From Streptomyces sp. NBC_00490 (GTDB lineage Bacteria; Actinomycetota; Actinomycetes; Streptomycetales; Streptomycetaceae): a DNA stretch of 64,000 bases. How positions within the stretch are numbered: the stretch's first letter is position 1; each line of letters opens with the position of its first letter. Location: NCBI RefSeq assembly GCF_036013645.1, contig NZ_CP107870.1, positions 62,001 to 126,000 on the forward strand, in the 5' to 3' direction. The position numbers were made by a program, and so were the translations under genes. Of this stretch, positions 25,657 through 33,774 are shown piece after piece. A model generated the notes under the pieces. The model had not been told where the DNA came from. It ran no database searches and saw only the letters and a list, made by a program, of their open reading frames with translations.

Positions 25657-25697
25657 TGATCCTCCAGGCTTGAGCCTTTGTTTTCGTTCAAGGAATG

Positions 25698-26768
25698 TCA
25701 GGCGACCTTCGTCGCGGACAGGACGGCTTCTGCGGTGAGGGCGTGCGGGGGCAGGTTCTCCCAGTCGTCCATGACCGCCTTGGTGACCTTGAGCCCGGAT
25801 TCCTCGAGCCAGCTCTGCCAGGTCGAGAGCTTCTGCGGACCGCCCTTGCCCATCGTGCAGCCGACGAAGAAGCTGGAGTAGAAGTCGACCGTGTAGTTGT
25901 CGGGGTCCTTGATGTCCTCGGGGAACACCGGCACCAGCACGTGCACCTGCGCGCCGATCTGCAGCGACTTGCTGACGCGGTCGAGGATCCGCAGGACGTC
26001 GCTCTTGTCGAACATGGGCAGGAAGTGCTTGATCAGGACGACGTCGAAGCCCTCGGGAACACCGTCGAAGACGTCTCCGCCGATGAACGAGCAGACGTCT
26101 TCCACCCCTTGGGCCCGGAAGTTCGCCAGGCATTCCGCTTCCTTGTCGGGAAGGTCGAAGGTGGTGACCCGCAGTCCGGGCGAGCCTTTCAGTTTGAGGG
26201 TGTCGACGGCGCCGAGCCCGGTGTTCCCGGCGAGGTCGAGCACGTTGGACCCGGCCGGGATGTCGATGTTCTCGAAGAACCACGGGTCGACGTGGGCGGT
26301 GACGGTGTCCATCAACCTGGCCCAGGGCTCGCGCAGTTCCGGCAGCTCGCCGAGGGCGCCGTAGAGGTCGCCGTCGTATCCGTACAGCTCCTTCAGGGCG
26401 ACGACCTCGCCGGCGCGGACGGTCTCGGTCAGATAGAACAGCTGCCGCAGCGTGACCGCCTTGATCATGTACAGATCGGCGAGCGCCTGGTCGATCAGCT
26501 TCTCGGAGACGCCCGCGAGCCCGTCGAGCCGGTAGCCGCCGGAGGTCTCGTCCTGGGCGACGAAACCCTCCTTGACCATGAGCAGGAGCAGCTGTTCCAC
26601 GGCGTCCGGCTTGGCGCCGGCCACCTCGCCCAGCTCGGCCGCCGTCAGGCCGGGCGTCTCCCGCAGCGCGTCGATGATGCCCAGCTCGAAGCAGGACACC
26701 AGCGTCATGAACCGCGACGGTCCCACCATGTACTCGCGGAATCGCGCCAGCGTCGCTTCCGGTGTCAT
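25698..26768 (-). CDS. SAM-dependent O-methyltransferase-family protein, copy 1
   Basis: A 356-residue two-domain methyltransferase. The N-terminal winged-helix dimerisation domain (ATLARFREYMVGPSRFMTL, LTAAELGEVAGAKPDAVEQ) precedes a Rossmann-like catalytic domain with the SAM motif VLDLAGNTGLGAVD, an unusual form of the DVGGGxG loop. The acidic FDLPDKE strand-loop and the VVLIKHFLPMF region also fit. It is a tandem paralogue of the next gene upstream. In furaquinocin/naphterpin-type pathways such enzymes methylate the naphthalene ring on oxygen or carbon; which one is not visible here. Confidence 0.92.
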   Translation of the reverse strand: MTPEATLARFREYMVGPSRFMTLVSCFELGIIDALRETPGLTAAELGEVAGAKPDAVEQLLLLMVKEGFVAQDETSGGYRLDGLAGVSEKLIDQALADLYMIKAVTLRQLFYLTETVRAGEVVALKELYGYDGDLYGALGELPELREPWARLMDTVTAHVDPWFFENIDIPAGSNVLDLAGNTGLGAVDTLKLKGSPGLRVTTFDLPDKEAECLANFRAQGVEDVCSFIGGDVFDGVPEGFDVVLIKHFLPMFDKSDVLRILDRVSKSLQIGAQVHVLVPVFPEDIKDPDNYTVDFYSSFFVGCTMGKGGPQKLSTWQSWLEESGLKVTKAVMDDWENLPPHALTAEAVLSATKVA

Positions 26769-26831
26769 TGCAACCGACCTCTTTCAGTAGCGATGGGGAT
26801 CCGGCTCGCGGCCGAAGCGGCCGTACGCGTG

Positions 26832-27965
26832 TCAGGCGACCTTCGTCGCGCTGAGGACGGCCTGGACGGGAATGACGTCCGGGGGGATCTCGGCGGCGCT
26901 CTTGGTGACCGCGCTGGTCACCTTGAACCCGGCCTGCTCCAGCAGGCTCTGATAGACCGACAGCTTCTGCGGACCACCCTGGCCCATGGCGGCGCCGATG
27001 AAGAACGCCGGGAAGAAGTCGACGTTGTAGTTGTCGGTCTGCGTGATGTCCTCGGGGTAGACCGGCACCAGGATGTGGATCTGGCCGCCTTCCTCGAGTG
27101 AGTCGTTGGCCCCCTGGAGGATTTTGAGCACGTTGTCCTTGTCGAACATGTCCAGGAAGTGCTTGATCAGGACGACGTCGAACCCCTTGGGGATCTCGTC
27201 GAAGACGTTGCCGCCGATGAACGACAGGTGCTCCTCGAGGCCTTCGGCCCGGAAGTTCGCCAGCGCCCTGGACTCCTTGTCGGGCAGGTCGAAGGTGGTC
27301 ACCGTCAGACCGTCGGAGGCCTTGTGCCGGTAGGTGTGGATCGCCCCGAGGCCGGTGTTGCCGGCGACGTCGAGGACCCGGGCGCCGGCCGGGATGTCGA
27401 TGTTGGCGAAGAACCAGGGGTCGATGTTGGCGGTGACCGTGTTCATCAGCTTGAGCCAGGACTCGTTGAGGTCCTGGTGGTCGGCGACCGCGTCGTACAG
27501 GGTGCCCTCGGCGCCGTAGAGCTCCTTCAGGCCGACGACGGTGCCGGTGCGCGCGGACTCGGTGAGGTAGTACAGCTGTCTGAGCGCGGTGACCTTGATC
27601 AGGTTCATGTAGGCCAGGGCGCGGGCGAGGTCGCTCTCGGCGACCTCGGCGAGGCCGTCGAGGCGGTAGCCGCCGGAGGTCTCGTCCTGCGCGACGAAGC
27701 CCTCCTTGACGAGCAGGAACAGCAGCTGTTCGAGTGCGTCCGCCTTGGCGCCGACCTTCTCTCCCAGCTGGGCCGCCGTCAGGCCGGGGGTCTCGCGCAG
27801 CGCGTCGACGACGCCGAGCTCGAAGACGGACAGCAGGGTCATGAACCGCGACGGTCCCACCATGTACTCGCGGAATCGGGCGAGCGTGGCTTGCGGTGTC
27901 AAGGCGTTGGTCCCCTTCGGATGAGTGGATGTCCCGGCCGCGGCGGTGTGCTGGTCACCGCTCAC
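26832..27965 (-). CDS. SAM-dependent O-methyltransferase-family protein, copy 2
   Basis: Close paralogue of the downstream methyltransferase: the shared N-terminal block ATLARFREYMVGPSRFMTL, SAM loop VLDVAGNTGLGAIH, FDLPDKES and the same AVLSATKVA ending. Two starts are plausible. GTG 27965 overlaps the ligase stop as GTGA and has AGGAG at good spacing (377 residues). TTG 27902 has GAAGGGG upstream and gives exactly 356 residues beginning LTPQATLARF, equal to the paralogue's MTPEATLARF. The extra 21 residues of the longer form are low-complexity. Substrate unknown, presumably a naphthoquinone intermediate. Confidence 0.9.
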   Translation of the reverse strand: MSGDQHTAAAGTSTHPKGTNALTPQATLARFREYMVGPSRFMTLLSVFELGVVDALRETPGLTAAQLGEKVGAKADALEQLLFLLVKEGFVAQDETSGGYRLDGLAEVAESDLARALAYMNLIKVTALRQLYYLTESARTGTVVGLKELYGAEGTLYDAVADHQDLNESWLKLMNTVTANIDPWFFANIDIPAGARVLDVAGNTGLGAIHTYRHKASDGLTVTTFDLPDKESRALANFRAEGLEEHLSFIGGNVFDEIPKGFDVVLIKHFLDMFDKDNVLKILQGANDSLEEGGQIHILVPVYPEDITQTDNYNVDFFPAFFIGAAMGQGGPQKLSVYQSLLEQAGFKVTSAVTKSAAEIPPDVIPVQAVLSATKVA

Positions 27966-29536
27966 GCCTGCTCCTGGAACCGCTGGGCCAGCGCGCGGCG
28001 CTGGACCTTCAGCGTGGCGGTCCTGGGCAGCTCGGCCTGCGGGATCTGCACGGGGTCGGCGAGCTGGGGGAACTCGGCGACGGCCGCCCGCCAGCGGTCC
28101 AGGTCCAGCGGCTTGTCGTCGACGGTGCAGATCACCGGGACGGGTTCGGAGTCGGGGCCCTGCACCACGACCAGCTCGGTCAGCTCGTGCAGTTGGCCCA
28201 GGACGACGTCCTCGATCTCCAGGGAGCTCTTCACGCCGGGGATCATGTCGATCTCCCGGTCGAGCATGTGCAGGCAGCCGAACCGGGTGCGGTAGCCGAC
28301 GTCGCCGGTCCGCCACCACTGGCCGTCGCGGTTGGCGTCGTAGCGGTCCTGCTCGCCGTAGTAGGTCTTGGCGATGCCGTCCCAGGCGACCTCGATGGAG
28401 CCGGGGTTGGTCTCGGAGGGGGTGTTGCCGTCCCGGCTGACCACGCGGATCCGCGCGGCGCCGTACGGCATGGCCCAGCCGACGCAGCGGCCGTTGGCCT
28501 TGTGCGCGGAGTGGCGGAAGTAGGCGCGGCCGACGGCCGGACCGACCTCGCTCTGCCCGTAGATCTGGAAGAACAGGGCGCCTTTGCGGCCGGACGCCTT
28601 GAGCAGCCTGCTCATGGTGCCGGGGTGGATGGCGTCGAAGGTGCTGCTGAAGACCTTCACCGAACCGAACGGGGCGCGCGGGTCCTCGGCGAGCTCCTCC
28701 CACTCCATCAGGGAGTTGGGCAGTGCCTCGACGAAGGCAGGGCGGTGCTGGACGAACTGCTCGGCGACCTCGGCGGGGCCGGTCTCCCGCATGAGGAGGA
28801 CCGGGTACTCCTTCAGCAGGGCCAGGGACATCGCCGCGACCATCCGCGAGTGCACGAAGGGCACGTTGATCGCGACGGTCTGCTTCTTGCGCATCAGGGA
28901 CAGCAGCCGCCACTGCGGTACGAGGCGGATGCCCTGGGTGCGGGGCGTGTGCACGACGAGCTTGGGGATTCCGGTGGTGCCGGAGGTGTGGGTGATGACG
29001 GCGGCCTCGTCGATGGGCCGCACGACGGGCTTGACCCGGGGGCTGCCGGCGAGTTCGGCGAGCGAGATCGACCCGGGCCGGTGGTCGGCCGAGGTGATGA
29101 TCCGCCGGGTGAGGTCGGTGAGGGGCACGTCGGCGAGGACGTCGAGCTTGGCGCCGTCGGTGAGCAGGGTCGGCTGGTCGACCCGCTCCAGCAGGACGCC
29201 CACGGTCGTGGGGTCCAGCGCCGGCGACAGGTTCACGACGACGCCGCCGATGCGGGAGACGGCGGCGGCGAGCATCCAGTGGTCGGCGTTGGCCGTCTTG
29301 TAGATGACGACGCGTTCGTCGGTGCGCACCCCGGCCGCCCACAGTCGGGCCGCCAGGTCGTCGACGTGGTCGGCGTACTGGGCCACCGTCAGACGCCGTC
29401 CCGCCTTGGGCAGGACGCCCAGGTCGTGGTCGAGGCTGATCGGGGTCGACGGGTTGACGGCGGCCGCCATCTGCGGCAGCAGGCCGATGTGAAGACCGCG
29501 CTTCTGTATCGAGTGATAGGCCACAGAGCCCTTCAT
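27962..29536 (-). CDS. AMP-forming ligase / CoA-synthetase family protein, candidate diazotising enzyme
   Basis: A 524-residue adenylating enzyme with intact core motifs: P-loop ITHTSGTTGIPK, YGQSEVG, WWRTGDVGY and a C-terminal catalytic lysine in LPRTATLKVQRRAL. By family it activates a carboxylate as AMP ester. No acid needing activation is obvious in a naphthoquinone pathway, but CreM of the cremeomycin pathway is a member of this superfamily that uses ATP and nitrite to diazotise an aromatic amine. With an aminotransferase in the same operon and creE/creD-like genes 14 kb away, a CreM-like role is attractive; motifs alone cannot separate the two. ATG 29536 has AAAGGAG upstream. Confidence 0.88.
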   Translation of the reverse strand: MKGSVAYHSIQKRGLHIGLLPQMAAAVNPSTPISLDHDLGVLPKAGRRLTVAQYADHVDDLAARLWAAGVRTDERVVIYKTANADHWMLAAAVSRIGGVVVNLSPALDPTTVGVLLERVDQPTLLTDGAKLDVLADVPLTDLTRRIITSADHRPGSISLAELAGSPRVKPVVRPIDEAAVITHTSGTTGIPKLVVHTPRTQGIRLVPQWRLLSLMRKKQTVAINVPFVHSRMVAAMSLALLKEYPVLLMRETGPAEVAEQFVQHRPAFVEALPNSLMEWEELAEDPRAPFGSVKVFSSTFDAIHPGTMSRLLKASGRKGALFFQIYGQSEVGPAVGRAYFRHSAHKANGRCVGWAMPYGAARIRVVSRDGNTPSETNPGSIEVAWDGIAKTYYGEQDRYDANRDGQWWRTGDVGYRTRFGCLHMLDREIDMIPGVKSSLEIEDVVLGQLHELTELVVVQGPDSEPVPVICTVDDKPLDLDRWRAAVAEFPQLADPVQIPQAELPRTATLKVQRRALAQRFQEQA

Positions 29537-29620
29537 CTGGGCTGTCTCCTTTGTGGTGGGCGGTGAACGTTCGGGCGGTCGCCGGCGCGGTGCGGGACGC
29601 AGGGGACAGACCAGGAGGGC

Positions 29621-29995
29621 TCAGAAGGAGTGCGGGCCGAAGCGGCCCCATGCCACGAAGGCGGCTACGGCGAGCAGGACCACGTTCACCACGATCGCCT
29701 GGGACTCGTGGCGGCGCAGGTGCGTGAGGGCGGCGCCGATCATCAGCAGCACCAGGCCCGTCGCGGCGAGCGGCACCAGCACCGGCGCGATGTCGAGGGC
29801 GGCGGGCAGGATCAGGCCCAGCCCGGCCAGCACCTCCAGGGCACCGATCGTCTTGACGCCGCTGTCGCTGAAGTCGTCGACCCAGCCGTAACCGCCCGCG
29901 GCCAGCTTCGCCTTGGGCTGGGCCAGTTTCTGGGCGCCGCCCGCCAGGGCGACCGCGCCCAGCACTCCCGCGACGATCCACAGAGCAATGTTCAT
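29621..29995 (-). CDS. DoxX-like four-helix membrane protein
   Basis: A 124-residue integral membrane protein of the DoxX/DoxD-like type. Four hydrophobic segments are visible (IALWIVAGVLGAVALAGGAQ; the ALEVLAGLGLILPAAL region; VPLAATGLVLLMIGAAL; VVNVVLLAVAAFVAW), with the family-typical GAQKLAQPKAK after helix 1. Members are linked to quinone-dependent redox or membrane processes, though function is mostly undefined. It lies inside the operon between a prenyltransferase and the ligase, so it may handle the lipophilic quinone product or its redox state; this is inference. ATG 29995 chosen. Confidence 0.85.
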   Translation of the reverse strand: MNIALWIVAGVLGAVALAGGAQKLAQPKAKLAAGGYGWVDDFSDSGVKTIGALEVLAGLGLILPAALDIAPVLVPLAATGLVLLMIGAALTHLRRHESQAIVVNVVLLAVAAFVAWGRFGPHSF

Positions 29996-30048
29996 GAGAG
30001 TTTTCCTTCGACAGGTTCGGCTGGGGTGCGGCGGTGGCCGGCGTGCCG

Positions 30049-30948
30049 CTACTGGCTGTCGGGCACCAGCAGGGTGGTCTCCACCTGGGGTCGCCATCGG
30101 TAGTACGACTGGAGCTTGTGGTACTCGCCGCGCGGCGCCACCGTGATCGCGTAGACGAACTGGTGGCCGTCGGTGCGGTACGGGGAGTTCTTCAGGAAGT
30201 CCTCGATGTCCGGCTCGATGGTCACCGGAAGGGAGAGCGGGTCGTCGGTCATGGCGGCGATGGTGATCCGCTGGACCTTCGGGGAGTCCCAGGTCAGGGT
30301 GGCGTAGATGCCGAACGCCCCGGTGGCGAAGCGCAGCAGCCGCTCGCTCGGCGCGGGCAGCCCGCTCTCCTCGAGGAGCGAGGTGAGCGTGCCGGGCTCG
30401 AAGACGGAGGCGGGGGCGGCCCCGAAGTACAGGTTCACCGACCGGTGCCGGTAGTCGATGCCGACCAGGCTCACCTTGTCGGCCACGCCGTACCGGGTGA
30501 ACAGGTCGAGGTTCCCGGCCGCGCTGGCCGGCATCGACTCCAGTGCGACCAGCTCGGACAGCGGCTTGAGGTCGTCGAGCGGGAAGAAGGACCAGGTCTT
30601 CTTGAAACCGCCGACGACCCCGAAGTCGATGCCGCTGAAACCGATGGGGAATCCCGCGTGGAGTTGTGCCAGCAGGCTGCCGACGGGGTGGTCGGTCGCC
30701 TCGATCAGGCCGTTCGCCAGCGCGACGGCGTACGGGTCCAGGTCCGGCGGGAGCATCGTGAAACGGCAGTCGAGGTCCCCCGCGTTGCGCTCCCCCGTCG
30801 CCACCCGGAAGGCGACCACGGCCTGCTCGAGCGTGTCCCCGTAGGCGGACAGGATCGAGCGGACCGTCCGGGCCGAGCAGGGCACTCCCACCAGTCGGGA
30901 GACTTCCTCGATGATCGAAAGGTCTGCCGGGTCGGTGTTGTCCCGCAT
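30049..30948 (-). CDS. ABBA-fold aromatic prenyltransferase (NphB/CloQ family), copy 3
   Basis: A 299-residue NphB-like prenyltransferase. GDLDCRFTM matches the region of the magnesium-binding Asp, GGFKKTWSFFPLDDLKPLSE matches the diphosphate-binding Lys segment, and VGIDYRHRSVNLYFG and PRGEYHKLQSYYRWRP complete the barrel. ATG 30948 is used; a GTG at 30972 would add eight residues. It is the first prenyltransferase encoded after the THN synthase, cupin, aminotransferase and methyltransferase genes, so it may act on the early amino- or hydroxynaphthoquinone. Confidence 0.93.
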   Translation of the reverse strand: MRDNTDPADLSIIEEVSRLVGVPCSARTVRSILSAYGDTLEQAVVAFRVATGERNAGDLDCRFTMLPPDLDPYAVALANGLIEATDHPVGSLLAQLHAGFPIGFSGIDFGVVGGFKKTWSFFPLDDLKPLSELVALESMPASAAGNLDLFTRYGVADKVSLVGIDYRHRSVNLYFGAAPASVFEPGTLTSLLEESGLPAPSERLLRFATGAFGIYATLTWDSPKVQRITIAAMTDDPLSLPVTIEPDIEDFLKNSPYRTDGHQFVYAITVAPRGEYHKLQSYYRWRPQVETTLLVPDSQ

Positions 30949-30989
30949 GTTCCCACCGTTCGTTGTCGGCACTGCGAACTGGCCTTCTG

Positions 30990-31985
30990 CTAGCGGGCGA
31001 TGACCATCGTGGCGGGCGGCGCGGCGTGGAACGACACGTCCTCGAAGCCTGCCTTGATCAGCCAGTCGCGGTAGTCGGAGCGCCGCCAGGTGCCGCCCTC
31101 GTTGCTCTTGAGGAGCATCTCCAGGGCGAACAGCAGCGGGAACGCCGGAGCGGCGCGGTCGTCGTCGACGACGTAGTCGGCGACCACCAGCGCGCCGCCG
31201 GGCTTGAGCGCCCTGCGGAGCCGGGTGAAGACCTCGATGTTGCTCTCGGCGTTCTCCTGGTGGGCGATGTGGGAGTAGACGGCGATGTCGTACAGCCCGG
31301 TGCCGAAGTCGGTGGTGTGGAAGTCACCGTCGAGCGTGGTGAAGCGGTCCCCCACACCCTGCTCCCCCACCAGCCGGCGGGCGATCACGTTGATCGGCTC
31401 CCAGTCGAGCTGGACCGCGCGGGCGGCCGGGTTGGCCTTCAGCCAGATCGACGAGTAGATGCCCGAGCCGCCGCCCACGTCGAGGATCGAGATCTCACCG
31501 GCGTCCGCGATGCCGAGCGCCTCGACGCCGGCGTCCGCGGCGGGAACCGACACCGCGGCGATGGCGGGGACGATGCCCTCCCAGTGCGGGTTGTCGGCCA
31601 CTTCGGTCTCGCCGCCGGCGAGTGGGCCGCCGATGCGGACGACCTCGGGGAGGTCGGTGAGGCTGCCCGTGTGCTGGAGCTTGAGCTTGGCGAAGCCGGC
31701 CAGGGAGGCGGGCTTGCCCTCGACCAGGAACGCGGACGCCTCGGGGGTGTTGCGGTAGCGCCCGTCCTCGAGCAGCACCAGCTCCACGCTGACCAGACCG
31801 TCCAGGAGGCTCTGCGCGCCCCGCTCGGAGATCTCGGCGCGGGCCGCCACCTGGGCGGCCGTGCTCGCGCCGTTCTCCAGGTGGGTGAAGACGCGGTGGG
31901 TGGCCGCGGCGCCGATGACACCGGTGTTCCAGTAGCCGTTGATCAGCCTCATCACACCGTCCGGTGCAGGCTGGTTGTTCGTCAT
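30990..31985 (-). CDS. SAM-dependent methyltransferase, copy 3
   Basis: A 331-residue O-methyltransferase-type protein with a winged-helix N-terminus (VMRLINGYWNTGVIGAAATH, ISERGAQSLLDGLVSVELV) and a canonical SAM loop ILDVGGGSGIYSSIWL. The acidic residue after strand 2 (AVQLDWEPI) and the carboxy-terminal LKPGGALVVADYVVDDD are also typical. It is clearly different from the tandem pair at 25.7-28.0 kb. Its ATG at 31985 overlaps the aminotransferase stop (ATGA), so methylation and transamination enzymes are translationally coupled. Confidence 0.92.
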   Translation of the reverse strand: MTNNQPAPDGVMRLINGYWNTGVIGAAATHRVFTHLENGASTAAQVAARAEISERGAQSLLDGLVSVELVLLEDGRYRNTPEASAFLVEGKPASLAGFAKLKLQHTGSLTDLPEVVRIGGPLAGGETEVADNPHWEGIVPAIAAVSVPAADAGVEALGIADAGEISILDVGGGSGIYSSIWLKANPAARAVQLDWEPINVIARRLVGEQGVGDRFTTLDGDFHTTDFGTGLYDIAVYSHIAHQENAESNIEVFTRLRRALKPGGALVVADYVVDDDRAAPAFPLLFALEMLLKSNEGGTWRRSDYRDWLIKAGFEDVSFHAAPPATMVIAR

Positions 31986-33148
31986 GCCGCTCCCTTCAGG
32001 GTCCGGGCGGGCCGGGCGTGGGTGCGCAGTGCGGTGCGCAGGACCTCGGAGACCCGCTCGACCTGGCTCATGGTCAGCTCGGCGTGCATGGGTATGCCGA
32101 GGTTGCGCTGGAAGAGGTCCGCCGAGACCGGGCACACCTGCTGCGCGTCGAAGGCGGGCTGCACATGGTTGGCCCAGGTGCCGTGCAGGGTGCCGATGCC
32201 CTGGGCGCGCAGTTCGGTGGCGACGGCCCCGCGGTCGACGCTCGCGTCCAGCGTCACCAGGTAGGACTGCCAGGCGTGGGTGCGGTCCGCCGGCACGTGC
32301 GGCACCGTCAGCAGCTCCTCGTCGGCGAAGAGTTCGGCGTAGCGGGCGGCGACGGCGCGCCGGCGCTCCATTAGCTCCTCGATACGGCCGAGCTGCACCG
32401 TCAGGATCGCCGCGGCGATGTCGGACAGCTTGAAGTTGTAGCCGATCTCGGTGAACTCGGGGATCGGCAGGCCGATGACCTGGCCCATGTCGAAGATGCT
32501 GCCGATGCCGAAGGCCGACAGCTGCCGCGCCTTCGCGCCGATGGCCGGGTCGGTGGCGATGAAGGCGCCGCCCTCGCCGCTGGTGGCGCCCTTGCGTCCG
32601 TGGAAGGACAGACAGGCCACCTCGGCCAGCGAACCGGCCTCGCGTCCCTGGTAGGTGGCGCCGACCGCGCAGGCGGCGTCCTCGATGAGGAACAGCCCGT
32701 GCCGGTCGGCGATGGCCTGCAGTTCCGTGTAGTCGGCGGGCAGGCCGACGGTGTCGACGGCGATGATGCCGACGGTCCTGGAGGTGACGAGGTCCGCCAC
32801 CGACTGCGGGTCCACGGTGCCGGTGTCGGCGCGCACGTCGGCGAAGACCGGGGTCCCGCCGACGTAGCGGACCGCGTGCGCGGGGGCGGGGAACGTGTAG
32901 TCGGCGACGATGACCTCGTCGCCCGGCTGTACGCCGAACGCGAGCATCGCCAGGTGCAGGGCGGCGCCGCAGTTGCTGACCGCGACGGCGTCACCGGCTC
33001 CGTAACGTTCCTTCAGCTGGGCCTCGAGGGCCTGTCCCTTGGGTCCCTGGCCCGCCGCCCATCCCGAGGCGAACACCTCGGCGACGGCGGCCAGTTCCTG
33101 CTCCCCGAGGCTCGCGAAAACCAGGGGGATCTTTTCGTTGTCGCTCAT
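31982..33148 (-). CDS. DegT/DnrJ/EryC1-family PLP aminotransferase
   Basis: A 388-residue PLP enzyme of the sugar-aminotransferase fold. Lys186 in CLSFHGRKGATSGEGGAF is the expected Schiff-base lysine, and FLIEDAACAVGATYQG holds the Asp that contacts the pyridine nitrogen. No sugar-nucleotide genes are near. In furaquinocin- and naphterpin-type pathways an aminotransferase of this family installs an amino group on an oxidised flaviolin (mompain) to give an 8-amino-trihydroxynaphthoquinone, which fits the THN synthase and MomA-like neighbours. It starts 6 bases from the cupin gene. Confidence 0.93.
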   Translation of the reverse strand: MSDNEKIPLVFASLGEQELAAVAEVFASGWAAGQGPKGQALEAQLKERYGAGDAVAVSNCGAALHLAMLAFGVQPGDEVIVADYTFPAPAHAVRYVGGTPVFADVRADTGTVDPQSVADLVTSRTVGIIAVDTVGLPADYTELQAIADRHGLFLIEDAACAVGATYQGREAGSLAEVACLSFHGRKGATSGEGGAFIATDPAIGAKARQLSAFGIGSIFDMGQVIGLPIPEFTEIGYNFKLSDIAAAILTVQLGRIEELMERRRAVAARYAELFADEELLTVPHVPADRTHAWQSYLVTLDASVDRGAVATELRAQGIGTLHGTWANHVQPAFDAQQVCPVSADLFQRNLGIPMHAELTMSQVERVSEVLRTALRTHARPARTLKGAA

Positions 33149-33154
33149 CTCTGA

Positions 33155-33709
33155 TTACGCTCCGCGCGGTTCGGAGGACTGGGGGTCGAGAAGGGCAGGC
33201 GGCTGGTAGCGCTGCGGGGTGATCTGGCTGACGTCGTAGCGCCTGCGCATCTCGTCGATGGCGTCGGGGTTGATGCCTCCGGCCGCCCAGATCTCCGCGA
33301 TCTCCTCGAAGTACAGTTCGTGAACGGGTGACGGGTAGCACTGGAACAACATGCGCGCCGGTTTGTCGGAGGCATTCCTGAAGGCGTGCGGGGTTCCGGA
33401 CGGCACGAACATGGAGGCACCCTCGGTGGCCCGGACGACCTTGTCCCCGTCGGGGGACTCCCATTCGTGCCAGTCCTGTTCGGTGCGCCGGGTCGGCTCG
33501 AAAGCCAGGAGCTGGAGCTCCCCTTCCAGGACGTAGAAGAATTCCTGCGCATCGCTGTGGACATGCGCCCCGACATCGAATCCGGGCGGTACGACCACCT
33601 CGAAGATCGATATCGCGGAGCCGTCTTCCTTTGTGGCCTTGAAGGTCACTTCCTGCGCCTTGGTGATCAGCTTTCGCCCCTGACCGGGCGGGAGGATGAG
33701 GCCAGTCAT
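33155..33709 (-). CDS. Cupin-domain oxygenase, MomA-like (THN/flaviolin oxidation)
   Basis: A 184-residue single-cupin protein. The metal-binding motif appears as GAHVHSDAQEFFYVLEGEL (two His and a Glu) and the second cupin motif as PSGTPHAF. Beside a THN synthase, the best match is the MomA-type enzyme that hydroxylates THN or flaviolin to mompain; that is family knowledge plus context. The lengthy insertion between the two cupin motifs (TRRTEQDWHEWESPDGDK) is notable. ATG 33709 has AGGAAG-like sequence upstream. It lies between the type III PKS and aminotransferase genes. Confidence 0.88.
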   Translation of the reverse strand: MTGLILPPGQGRKLITKAQEVTFKATKEDGSAISIFEVVVPPGFDVGAHVHSDAQEFFYVLEGELQLLAFEPTRRTEQDWHEWESPDGDKVVRATEGASMFVPSGTPHAFRNASDKPARMLFQCYPSPVHELYFEEIAEIWAAGGINPDAIDEMRRRYDVSQITPQRYQPPALLDPQSSEPRGA

Positions 33710-33774
33710 GGGGTCAGCTTCCTTTGTCCGCGCAGAATTTCACTTGAGCGAGGTTCCGGTGCCTTGCGTCGGGC

